DNA of 64,000 bases from the NCBI GenBank assembly GCA_949130495.1, contig OX422208.1, positions 641,164,023-641,228,022 on the forward strand, given 5' to 3'. Position 1 is the first letter of the stretch, and each line of letters begins with the position of its first letter. Positions 11,131-24,985 of this stretch are shown here, piece after piece. Origin of the DNA: Sambucus nigra (Eukaryota > Streptophyta > Magnoliopsida > Dipsacales > Adoxaceae). The notes beneath the pieces are model-generated. The model ran no database searches and had not been told where the DNA came from. It worked only from the letters and a program-made list of their open reading frames with translations. Made by a program: the position numbers and the translations under genes.

Positions 11131-12122
11131 CTAAAAGAAATACGTGATCCAAAGGCCTAAAAAGAGAATATTTGGCATTAAAAAGAAAACAATTGCCAAG
11201 GCCTATGTTTGTTTGATATATTCATTCAAAAGAAAAAGAATATATATGCTTATTAAGGGAGAATTGGATGGTATATCAACGGTTTGCACAATGTCCGTTT
11301 ATCCTAGTTGTCCTTAATGTCATGACTCTACTTGGTTTGTAGAATCATCATCATGCTAGGCTTGTATGCATTGTGTATGTTTGTTCATTGAGTTCAATCT
11401 TCATATTGTCACATGAGGTTATATTTAAATGTGATAAAGTTTGCAATCAAATGAGAACTCCGTGAATGTTTATTAAGTGTTTGGGTCTAAATTTAATTGT
11501 TGCTAGTTCACACCCCAAAACTTCCGTTTCCATATGACACATTTTTGCCATACGAGTGTGCAAACTTATTGTATTTTTGTGTCATGTGTGTGTTTATATC
11601 TATATATATATATGCAAGTGCTTCATTGGTATATTTCTAGTTTATATATATATGATATTTGATTTGTCTTTGCCTATGCTTTTATTTCCCATATGCTTTC
11701 ATGTCTTAACACTTTAAGCTTCAACGTGTTTATTAGTTCTTTATCCTTTGCCTATTCCTGAACAAAAAGGGGGAGAATGATGATAGGGGGAGAAATGGTA
11801 TATAATCCTATTATTATCATATCTTAGTTTGGCGGAGATTTATCTTAGGGGGAGACGTCTTTCTAAGTAGGTAATGTGTTTCTTAAAGGGGAAGAATTAA
11901 TTTAGGGGGAGTAATTAATTAAAATTGCATTTAATACGTTGATATTCCCTATGCATTTGATGAGTTTGCTTAAGTGTGCAGGATTTTTTCTAAAGCGGCA
12001 TTCCTTAATGGCAAAGCGTTTGATCCTTGGGTTGAGTCAAGTTTGGGTGGGTTATGTTTTTGAGTCTAGTGAGCTTGATGGCCCTTTAGGATTTCTGTTT
12101 TGGTTTTTGTCCCGGAATAGCC

Positions 12123-12135
12123 AAAGGGGGAGATT
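12123..12135 (+). promoter_or_regulatory. Polypurine tract of element A
   Basis: AAAGGGGGAGATT directly abuts the 3' LTR start (TGTAAGG at 12136). This is the expected primer for plus-strand DNA synthesis. A similar tract (AAAAAGGGGGAGAATGATG, 11765 onward) lies about 350 bases upstream. Confidence 0.8.
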
Positions 12136-13761
12136 TGTAAGGACAAAAATTTCCAATTGAGTCCATATATAGTTTTGGCTCAATTCCGGAAAAAAACATT
12201 TATTCATAGGATAGTATTTAATTGTAATATTCTCAAGCCTATGAGTGTTTGTTGAAGACGTAGCGGCAAAGAGTATAAAGCTTCATCAAATATGTCGGTT
12301 TGTGTGCCTCGTTTCTACGTCATCAACCATAGTTCCATGCTCCCAAGGTATGAATGCAATATTATATATATAGGAGCTTGGAACAAAGTTTACTGGGTGT
12401 TAGGTTTTGTAAAAACTGTGTTTTAATTTTCATAAAAAATTAAATAAAACATTAAAATAAGTTTATAAAGTTTTCTGGGCTAAAATCGAATTTTCAAACT
12501 TTCTGGTTTTTCGTTCGATAGAGTCGTTCGAACGAGATTGTCGTTCGAACGAAAATGTCGTTCGAACGAACTTGCCAACGAGTTCCCACCAAAGCATACT
12601 GGTCCGTCGTTCGAAATGTCGTTCGAACGAGATTGTTCGTTCTAACGAGATTTCCAACGAGGTTCTAATGAGTTCAATCTGTAACGTCGTTAGAAGTCTC
12701 GTTCGAACGAGATTTCGTTCTAACGAAATGTCGTTCGAACGAGATGCCAGGCAGGAACAGTTTTTTTGGCAGTTTTGCGCCCACTTCCCCACTAAGTTTT
12801 TAACCAACTTTTTCAGGCTTTATTATGTGCGGGAATAACATTTTCCAATCTAACTTTTCCATCCTAGTTTATCTCTTAGAGAGAGTTTGAGAGCAAAAAA
12901 TGTTTAGGAAAATGTTCATGTTTTGAGTGAGATTTTTAGAGAAAAATTTCCATCACTCTAGTGTTTACACCCAAATGAGTTTATTCCACGTTCTTATATT
13001 CTTATCAATTGCTTGGAGTTTGGCACCGGTTTTCTCTACACCGAATTGAAGAGAAGTTTTGGGTTTTGCTTCCACCACCCACAAAGAAAGAAGAAGTGTT
13101 TCTATGTTAATTTACCCACACGGAGAAAGGCTCCATGCTCGGGTGACGGTGACCATATAAAGTCCCATCGGTGGATTCCGAGACTGCGGTGGTATTCCAA
13201 GGTTATCCGCTAGGAAGAGGTGTCTACAAGAAGAAGCGTCGAGGCTTGAGAGGGATCGAGTCGTGCATTGTAAGTCTATCTGTCTTGTAATTATAATTTC
13301 GTATCTAGTGGATTTGTGGCTAGGGTCGTCCGAGGTTGTTTCCCGTCTTGGGTTTTTCCTCGTACATCGCGGCGTAGTGTGATTGGTTTATTTTATCTTG
13401 CATAATTTATTTAGAACGCATGCGTAGGATAATTCAAGATAAAATTCGGTTTAAATTATCACACTTCATTTAATTTGGGACTAAATTAAATATTGGGTAA
13501 TTGTGTAGTTAATTCAAGTCTTTTGCTAAAATTTAGTTTCGCCTAATTTGCTAATATTGATAAATATGACTTAGGCAAATTCTAGGACTTGGATTAATTA
13601 ATTGGTTTAAGTGAATATATTAATTGATTAATTTTACTTCACTTGGTGTAATTTTAATTTGTTTAAGAAATTAAAATTTGCTGTTGTTTAAAATTGAACC
13701 ATCACATTTTACGCTTTCGCATCATCCTGAGTTTAGTTTAAAAGGAAATTAAGTTTTTTCA
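12136..13761 (+). repeat. Element A 3' LTR
   Basis: The LTR spans 1626 bases and is near-identical to 6753-8357. It starts TGTAAGGACA and ends TTTTTTCA, followed by the duplication GACAC (13762-13766). It has the longer version of the TCGTTCGAACGA cluster (12508-12755). High similarity of the two LTRs implies a recent insertion relative to B and C. Confidence 0.9.
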
Positions 13762-13766
13762 GACAC

Positions 13767-14977
13767 CCTTTTTGGAATCCAGATGCACACACCACCAAAC
13801 TCGGTACCAACCTTTTCCTAGCCTCCTTAGCTTCATGGCCTTTAAAAGGGGGAGATATAGAGGATGAAAAATTCGGATAGCTTAAGACAGTAGAGAGTGT
13901 AATTTTTAGTTTTAGAGCTCCATGTTTGGAGCTAATTTATTTTAGGAGTAGCATTGTAATTGTTTTTGTTTCTTCTTTTAATATTTTTTTAGTGACTTAA
14001 GTTTGAGGGAGAGTATTGTGAAGTACAAATTTTGAGTTGGTATTAAATTTCAGTGTTCGTAAACTCAGATTTGTGGGTGAAATTAATTGTTCGTGTTTGG
14101 GAATTAAACTCAAGGAGACTTGGTTTATTTATTTATTCTTATTCCATTTTATGTGTATGCCTCATATTGTGTCATTATTACATTTTATATGTAATAATAT
14201 CATAATGGGAGGCTAAATACTCCATTCAAGAGGTGAGATGGAACCCTTAACTTAATTATTTTTATTTTTTGGTTTGTTTATTTATTATGCCCCTTTGAAT
14301 ATAAATTTTAAAATTTTACAATTTATATTTACGCCTCGAGAGGGGGTGAATTATTTTCGAGAGAAAATTATAAATTCAGATTATAATATTTATTCATTAA
14401 TTAAACTAGAGGTAGGCAATTTTTTAATGGTATTATAGTTTGAATTTCTCTACTCTAAAATGTATTTTTTATGATTTAAAATACTTTAGTGGATTTTCCC
14501 TAGCGGGTGATTTATTAGAAAATGTTTAAATCTAATTTTTGTGAATATGTGAAATTTAATTATTAATCTTCTAAAAGGATTACATGTACATTTACATTTT
14601 CAATGAGAGTTGACCTGTGAATTTATATATGTTTTGGGGTGACAAACTAATTAATGAAAATAAATAGGTTAAGTGGTGAAGTTTAATCCCTTGATTTATC
14701 TCATAATTATTTTCTCCTCATATTTAGCTCACTTTATCATTTTCTTTATTTATTAGTGTAGTTCTAATTTTAGTTCATAATTACTAATATAAATATCCCT
14801 TCATAATCGTTTTAAAAATCATACTTGTTTTCACTTTGCTCTTGTCCACATTAGAGAGTATGGATTGACCCCTTACTTGCTAATATACAATTTTAATGTG
14901 TTTGTAGGTACCAAAAGAGATTTTTGATTGACCGTCTTTTACTCTACAATGACATATACACAAAAGTCGGGTAATCA
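13767..14977 (+). repeat. Element B 5' LTR, right part
   Basis: This part resumes after element A and matches 30925-32151. It carries the stretch GTTTTAGAGCTCCATG in both copies and ends GGGTAATCA at 14977. No gene is seen. Confidence 0.8.
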
Positions 14978-14979
14978 AA

Positions 14980-14994
14980 TGGCGTTATTACCGG
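14980..14994 (+). promoter_or_regulatory. Decayed primer-binding site of element B
   Basis: TGGCGTTATTACCGG sits two bases inside the LTR end. It resembles the Athila/Tat leader TGGCGCCGTTGCCGG, from which it differs at four positions, all C-to-T or G-to-A. This pattern fits deamination of methylated cytosines in a silenced element. Confidence 0.6.
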
Positions 14995-14999
14995 CTTTT

Positions 15000-16077
<1,078 letters not shown>

Positions 16078-18050
16078 ATGGCCGAAGAAGATCCCTTACG
16101 GGACTACGTTGGTTATTTCCCTTTGACACACGATACGTATGTGAGTGATCCCGAGCTGTCTCTTTTTGATATCCTTAGTGGTCTCACCTCTCTTACGAGT
16201 ACCGCTGATACTCTTGGCCCATCAATGCACACATCTCCCATTCCATCACCCTCGGTGTCAAGTGTCTATGTGTCGCATACTTTGTCGTGCACCCATTGTT
16301 CATATGCCGATCACTTGTCCCATGAGTGCCAATACTTTTCATATCCCTATGAACCCACCCTGGACCAAGTGTATCCATATGACACAGTTTCGTAACCCAC
16401 TCCGACTTATTATCATGATGTATCTAATCCCGAGTTGTGTGATTACCCTCGCTATTCGTGGAGGCATGATCACCCTTTCATACAATATGAATCCCAACCC
16501 GATGTTGTGGATTCTCACACGTTCCAACAGTCATTATGGCAACCTTGTGCACCCCATCTCGATCAGTTCCATCACTACTCACCTAACGATTATCATCCTT
16601 TTGTCCATCATGAAGGCACTCCTTTAGTGTATGATGAACTTGACCCCACTCCCCACACTTCCTATGAGTGTTCTCTGTTTAGTAATGATACTAGTGTGTT
16701 ATGTCCACCTCACCCATCCACCATTGTCCCACCACCAACCATAAATTCCCCACCATCATCCACCTCCGCTCTCGAAAGCCTCTTGCAACAGTTCATCCTC
16801 AAGCAAGAGCATGCAACTCATATCCAAACTCAAGGTATTCAAAGGCTTGAACAACGCTTAAATGAATTTGAGTGTGCGAACGAGTCGATTATTCCCCTGT
16901 CTTCACCCCTTGTTGATCTAGTGTGGGATAATGATGTATCATCTTATACAACCAATGTTGAGTGTGACCAACCCTACCACCCCGAGAATCTCGTAGCTGA
17001 GACCACCTCGTCATCCGAGCCTCAAGTTGACGATTATATTGACTTATCCATAGCATGTGAAACTGATCCATACCATAATAATAAAAAAAAAACTAATGTC
17101 GAGGTTCACCCTTCCCTACCATATCCAAAAGATCCCACATTTGAGGTTCCCCCGCCCGTTATATCCAAAAATATGCCCAAGTTTCTACTTGTTGCACCCC
17201 TTGAGTGTGTGCTCGAGATGCCCATTTCTTTTAGGTCAGATCCGTCTATGAGTGCTCCCTAACGCACCAAGATTGAATCGGATATGGTTCCCCCCTCCCT
17301 TGCTATGGATCATCTCCAGGGATGTTTGGAAAACTTTTAGTCTGATATTGATGTTGATTTATATATCTCGGATCTTAATGCCTCGTTAAACCCTTTCACC
17401 ACTACGGATGGTGACACATTGGTGGCTAATTTAATCTCTCCATCACTTGATACCACACTCCCTCTTCAGGAGGACCTTGAGGATTATTCCCACACTCCAA
17501 ATGAGTGTGTATCCCCTACTCTCGAGTTAGATCATCTTCCTCCGCCCATTGTCCCTGTTTGGACCTAGTCACCATACCTCTCCCATTGTCAAATATCTAT
17601 TTAGGTCCTTACTTGCACTCGCCTTCCATCTTTGAACTCCACGAGACATCTCGTGCGTTCTTAATCCACCCCATTATCCATGAGAGTATTTGTGGTGCTA
17701 CTCTCCACTTTCGTGACACCGAGCTTGTTACTCTATGTCTACCACTCTCTCTTAGTGTTGATTTTTCCCATCGATAGGTCCTTAGCGTGTCACTGTGCAA
17801 CCATTACCATCTTTCATTTATAGAACGTTCGTACCATTACCCCATTCCACTTTCCAAGCTATTCTGCCTCCCCATACAACTAGAGCACCATGCTTATAGG
17901 GCCCTTGTTGCCCTCACCTTCCAACTCAATAAGGCTCACAATCGATGCATCTTCATCCTTGACTTTTTCACCCTTACCCTAATACCTACCCACCCACGGT
18001 CTACCGATGCTTTGCATCATGTGATGCACTTTTCCATACAAGTGCCTTGA
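16078..18050 (+). pseudogene. Element B gag-like reading region, about 660 codons, broken
   Basis: The start is MAEEDPLRDYVGYFPLTHDT at 16078. The same frame continues past TAA (16393), TAA (17260) and TAG (17338) to about 17567. A +/-1 frame change then leads into a second open stretch (about 17505-18050) with one TAG at 17775. Several of these stops could come from CAA or CAG by C-to-T change. Visible parts: a Cys-His knuckle CTHCSYADHLSHEC (about residues 64-77), a Tyr/His/Pro-rich middle, and a helical segment near residues 225-265 (LLQQFILKQEHATHIQTQG). I do not recognise the family. Position after the primer site and the knuckle suggest a diverged gag. No enzyme domain follows. Confidence 0.5.
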
Positions 18051-20011
18051 CCCCTTTTAGCCTTTATCCAACAAGACTGACGCTTCAGTCCTGTTTGGGG
18101 ATGATTCTCATCACCCAATTTTTCTGTGGCTCCGCAATTTCATAGATCTTATCTTTAGGGTGAGAATGGTTTGGTCTGGCAGAAGATGTTAAACTTAGCA
18201 CTATCGAAAGGCAACCCGCGATTTCTTTTATGAGTCTCATCCTGTTTGGGGTGGTGTTTCACACCACCCAATTCTTTACCAGGTTTATAGACCCGTACAC
18301 CTTTTTTTATAATCATTTATTCAGGTTTTATCTTGGCTTCATTTGTCCACTTGATTAGTGGTTGATTATGGTAATCTCTTTCCTACCTTCTGCTCTCAAT
18401 TTTAAAAATCATTTTACTTAACATCGAGGATGATGTTCATTTTTGTTAGGGGGTGGGAAATTTTATCAAAATCATATTCTTTTAAATTTTTTTGATTTTT
18501 TAACCTGATTTTTAAAAAATTTGTGCAGTTTCTTTCATCTCACTCATTGATGTGAATTTTCTATCATCCATATTTTAAGTCTAGGAATCAAGCTATAGGA
18601 TTTATCTTTTTCTAAATAGCTTATGTAATACATAACAAGGCATGTTGCACCATGAATTTCTAGACTCAACAAAATTTGCGCACTTATCATGTCACAACGG
18701 TTTAGAGTTGAAGAGTACTATAATTTCCAAGAGAACCTTAAGGATCACTAGTAGAGACTTTATCTTATGATATTTGTGCCTTTCACCCTTTCGGAGTGTT
18801 TTACGCAATCTCCGAGTCATAAATTGATTCAACTTCCTTTGGGTCCGTATTTAATTCGTTGCATTATCTCATTATTTTTTTATTAAAATTTTTGGCTTGA
18901 TCACCGAGAACGACATCTTTTTTGAGTTGTAAGAAACGCGTGTCTTAAAGTTTGTCCCGATCACTAAATCTTCACTCATTACCTTCCCATATTCTTCCAT
19001 ATTCCCATATATTCCCCGCATCACCCATTTATCATCTCTATTCATATCATCCATCATTTTGAGAAAAAGAGTGCTTTTCCAAATGTAAAATGTCTTCCAT
19101 GTTGAGAGTATAAAAGAGAAAAAAAATAGAAGAAAAAGAATAAAAATAGAAAAAAGTAGAAGAAAAAAGAAAAGAAAATTCGAAAAAAAAAAAGAAAGAA
19201 AGTTTGTAGTTAGTTTTTATGTAATAAAGACATTTGTTCTTCAAGTGCTATTCACTCTTCTCACACATTCATCACTCATCCATCACCATCATACATAACC
19301 TCATACTATCCTTCCCATCTCATTTTCCCTCACCCATAAACATCCATGTTCTCCCCTAGGTGTTCAAAAAAATGAAAGTCAATGTGGTAAATAACTCGAC
19401 GTTCTCACTATAGTGATTAGCATTCTTTTATGAGATCATTTTTCTTTCTAAATGTTCGTTATTTCTTATGTGTGTGAGACATTTGAACTTGCTTACATTT
19501 ACTGACCTCCTCACACACAAGAGCGATACGCTAACCCAAATCTCTAGAGTTCGTTTGAGAGAGCTATATTCAGTGAGATTTGAAGTTAAAGTGTTGATTT
19601 CGAAAAGGCAATCTAGGAATTACTCTTATGACACTCGGCCCGTTTTGACTGATTCCCATCACACACATTGAGTTCTAGGAAGGATGTGCAGTGAGTATTT
19701 ACGTAGCTACACTTTTTACACTTCTAGCTTGTATTTCTCAAAATATTTTTCTCATGATGGATTATGTGATTAGTCTATTTCTAATCAGAGATTAACTGCC
19801 ATTTGCAAATAAAGAATTTTTTGGGTATATTCCCTGTACACTCTCACGAGACAAAACTCGTCCTGTAAGGTAACCTATATGTTTAAAGGCTTGTTGCACA
19901 TATTAAGTGCAATCGGAAGTGCCCGCGAAAGTGGTACACTTTTGGTTTCTTATCTTTCTTTCTCTCTATTATTTTTCTCGAGGACTAGCAATGTTCTATT
20001 TAGGGGTGGTG
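18051..20011 (+). other. Element B 3' non-coding interior
   Basis: No gene is recognised. Landmarks are CCTGTTTGGGGATGATTCTC and CCTGTTTGGGGTGGTGTTTC (18088 and 18241, an imperfect repeat), TTAGGGGGTGGGAAATTTT at 18448 (polypurine-like), an A-rich purine block at 19110-19202, and the final AGGGGTGGTG directly before the 3' LTR (20002-20011). Confidence 0.5.
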
Positions 20012-21250
20012 TGATAAGCACCAAAAAGTAATATATTTATACCTCAAATAGAAGCATTTTTGTTGTTAATTCTCGACAAATTGGGTCTTATATGTGTAAG
20101 TGTTAATGTGCAGGCTTGATCGTCGTTTGCAGAGTTCAAACGCTTATTTCAAGGCAAATGTGCGATTTATGGAGCTAATTCCCCCGTTCCGTAATCTGAA
20201 CTGAGCCTAAACTTAGTCCAAACCTTCAACTGAGCCCGTGTGCATTTAGTTTGTGCTTTCTAGATGTTTAGTTTGAGTCGTTTTTATTTTAAGGATTTAT
20301 TTTAGTTTTATTTAGAATTTATTTTCTATTTATTTTTATTTTTTCTTTTTATTAGTTTTTAATTTTAGTCTTTATTTTTAGTTTTTCTAGATATTATATT
20401 TTTAGGACTTTAGGTTTTATTTTTACTTCTTTTGTAGTTTTTATTTTTATTGTTTTAGTTTTAATTTTAATAGATTTTATTTCTTTTTAGAGGATTTATT
20501 TTTCTATGTTTTATTTTAGTGCATCGAGTATTTGTTTTCCTTTGTTTTTAGTTAGTTTATTATTATTATTTTTATTTTGTTTTGTTTTATTTTATTTTAT
20601 TAGTTTTTTGAGTGTGTTTAGTTTTTAAAGTTTGTATTGTGTGTCACGTTATTTTTATTTTTTTAGTTGACTTTGATTTTGATTTTTAGTTTAATTTTGT
20701 TTTTATTTTTATTTTAATTTTATTTGTTTTTATTTTATTAGGTTTATTATTATTATTTTCTTATTTATTGAGTGTTTAAAGTTAAACACACGAACACACA
20801 AAATTAACACACTCTCACATACACACTAAACAAAACCCTCACCCACACACTAACTAATCTGCACCCCCACTACACCTAACCCCCCCCCCCCCCATACACT
20901 CATCTTCAACCTCACTCACCCACTCATCTCTCACCTCCATTGATGTACATCTCAACCTCGAACACCAACTACACTCTCTCACCTCCATTAACACCACAAG
21001 TTACCAACCCACTTCTCCCATAGCAATACCAACCATTCAATCAACCTTACCCAACCCGAAAATCATCAAATCGGAACTTCTCCAAATCGAGATCTGCCTC
21101 GATTTCAACCACCACCACCCCCCCCCCCCCCCCCAATAAAAAAAAAACCATATACTCCCAAAATCCGAAACCCACATTCACGAAACCCATTAAAACGCAA
21201 GTTCACCTCAAACCAAACCGACCACCACCTGCAAAACCCGGTCAAACGAC
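20012..21250 (+). repeat. Element B 3' LTR, left part, with two poly-C runs
   Basis: This part is the copy of 5183-6420. It differs notably at two homopolymers: a C run at about 20880-20893 and another at about 21117-21134, where the 5' LTR has only short C runs. The CACTA transposon interrupts it after GAC (21248-21250). Confidence 0.8.
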
Positions 21251-21740
21251 CACTACACCAAAATACTAATTTTGTGACTGCCTTCTTGTGACTACTAATG
21301 GGGGTGACAAACTTTATCACTGCCGGGAGGAGTCACAAAATTATTTGTAACTGCTAGTAGGAGTGATAAAAATTTTGGGTAATAAAAAATTTGAGTCAAT
21401 TGGTTTGTCGCTTCTAATGACAGTCACAAATCTTGTCATATAATTATTTTATGACTGCTATAAGCAGTCACAAATTTGTAACTGCCATAATCAGTCACAA
21501 ATTTATCGTTAGGCATAAGTTATGACTCTTATGAGCAGTCACAAAATTGTAACTGCTATGGACAGTCACAAATTTTATCCTAAGACTTAATTTGTGCCTG
21601 CTAATAGCAGTCACAAATTTGTAACTGCTTGTAGCAGTCACAAATTTTGGCCTAGAACTTAATTTATGACTGCTACTAGTCGTCATAAATTTGTAACCGC
21701 TTTCGGGAGTCACAAATTTTTATACACTTCCTAAAAAGTG
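21251..21740. repeat. CACTA left subterminal repeat array
   Basis: Short units alternate in orientation: AGCAGTCACAAATTTGTAACTGC and the reverse, every 20-40 bases. Variants include GACAGTCACAAATTTT and TCAGTCACAAATTTA. Arrays like this bind the CACTA transposase in En/Spm. That role is carried over from the family. Confidence 0.75.
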
Positions 21741-22290
21741 TAAACACATAATGGCTCTTTCATTTTCCCTCCCTCGTCGATTTCCCTCCCTCCTGATTAT
21801 TCACAAAAATTGGCTCTATCATTTTCCCTCACTCATCGGTTTCTCTCCCTCCCTCCCGATAATTCACAAAAATTGGGTCAAAAAACCTAAAAAGCTACTT
21901 TCATTGTCATACCAAGCTGCAGAACAAGAAAGAGATTTCATTTGAATTTTTTCTTGAACTCAGATGATTTAGGTTGTTTTCACCCCCTTCTTTGACTAAT
22001 TATGTCATTATTTCATTTATTTCATTTTATTAGGGTTTAGATCTAATTCATTCAAATATTCAATTCAATTTTTTTGGGTATGCACCTTTTCTTGGATTTG
22101 GGATTTTATATTAATGTTTGGTTTGGTTTTTTGGATATGTGAACATATCTGAGGAGGAATTAGGGTTTTATGGATCCATGGCTCGTTTAGTTTGCTATAC
22201 ATTTTTTTTTCATTTGAATATTCATATGGGTTTACAATTTTTTAAACACATGATTTTTTTCCATTTGATATTTGCCTTTCAGATTGCTTT

Positions 22291-22322
<32 letters not shown>

Positions 22323-23439
22323 TACAATTCTCACCCTAAGCTTATATATATACACACATTACATGCATATATGTCATATATCAAATTATAGATGCAAATC
22401 ATGTATGTAGTGATGGAAATTGTATCAGGAGGATTCCACCACACTCAGTCGCCAAAAAAATATGTCAACGGTTGTATAACTGAATCTAATTGGAAATCTC
22501 ATGTAGTTTGTACAAACTGAGACCATCTATGTTAATTATGGTTGTTATTTTTATTCTAATTTCTATTTTGTATGTTCATACAAATCGAGACCATCTTGAT
22601 AATCGTATTATTTAAGCCTGCTACTTAATGTTTGTTGTTTAATATGCTTTTACTTGTTTATATTTTGATTTATCACTCAATTAGTTGTAAGGAAGTACAG
22701 TTTGCAAAGACTTTTATCAAGCGAGATCATGATATAATTATCAAACGGATCAGATAATTATTGTTCAAAATCGGATTATAGAACAAATGAACCAAGTTTA
22801 TAGTGCTTGAGTGTGTCCATCATCTCTGGGAATAAAACAAACCTATATATGTATGTATCATTTATACTGACAATGAATATTTTTGTATAACAAAGAATTT
22901 ATGTAGTGTTATATACCTGAGTAATCCTTATAGTTATGGCACGTGTACAAGTCATAATAAAAAATAATATGGTATTTAGAAGACACAAGTTATATATAAT
23001 ATGTATAGGTAAGGTCGCGGGTATTAATAGAGTGTCTTGCCAATAACTCTATGACTCTGGTTCATAGAGTTCTTGGCAATTATCTGCAAATTAAATAATG
23101 TACCAATCCTTTAATTTTTATCTCATCATTGATTTCATTGTTGTTACAATTGATATTCTGACTAATGTGTTTCGATACATAAATTTAGTGGGTTATTGTA
23201 ATCTCAATTCTGTCCACTTTGATTTTCTTGATAGTACAATATTTGATTTGTTGTGTATCCTATGTTGACTATTTATAACTGCTATGCCTTGTTTGATTTC
23301 TCCGTTTACCTCGTGAACCTAAATTGTAGTTGCGCATATACTTTGGGAGATGATGGTATTCCTATTATCTTCTATTAGACTGAAGAAAATATAATTTTGT
23401 ATTATCTCTAACTTAGATGACTTTATATTTACTCCACAG
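21741..23439 (+). other. CACTA interior, left part: possible captured 5' region, no exon recognised
   Basis: 21750-21900 holds a near-duplicated pyrimidine-rich stretch (CATTTTCCCTCCCTCGTCGA and CATTTTCCCTCACTCATCGG). It is followed by A+T-rich DNA and a (TA)n/(CA)n run at 22293-22325. It could be a captured promoter/leader plus intron, but I find no coding homology. Confidence 0.4.

Positions 23440-24985
<1,546 letters not shown>

Larger units (their letters stand above)
10389..12135 (+). other. Element A post-gag non-coding spacer with conserved hairpin block and repeated polypurine tracts
   Basis: No protein homology is seen in these 1.7 kb. The stretch 10700-11600 is collinear with 34610-35480 of element C (shared landmarks: CCCACATGGCTAG/TCCATGTGGCTAG, GTGCACGGGGAAGGGCTCCG/GTGCACGGGAAAGGGCTGCG, TTGATAT-ATTCATTCAAAAG). 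A short block at 11064-11130 is also found behind pol in element D. Between 11765 and 12135 there are five GGGG(G)AG tracts before the one that adjoins the LTR. Confidence 0.7.
6753..13761 (+). mobile_element. Element A: gag-only Copia-type LTR retrotransposon (TR-GAG-like), structurally complete
   Basis: Two long, near-identical LTRs (6753-8357 and 12136-13761) start TGTAAGGACA and end TTTTTTCA. The 5-base duplication GACAC flanks the element (6748-6752 and 13762-13766). The other LTR of the host element B has the uninterrupted site near 30930, which confirms the ends. A primer site complementary to initiator-Met tRNA (TGGTATCAGAGCC) lies at 8361 and a polypurine tract (AAAGGGGGAGATT) at 12123-12135. 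The 3.8-kb interior codes only for a gag protein of about 658 codons. No protease, integrase, RT or RNase H is present. It matches the published TR-GAG class, so it would need enzymes from a relative such as element D. Confidence 0.9.

Noticed and set aside
16145..16627. 160-residue frame overlapping the B gag-like region
   Set aside because: Shadow frame. The frame starting at 16078 has the knuckle, the ATG position and the continuity.
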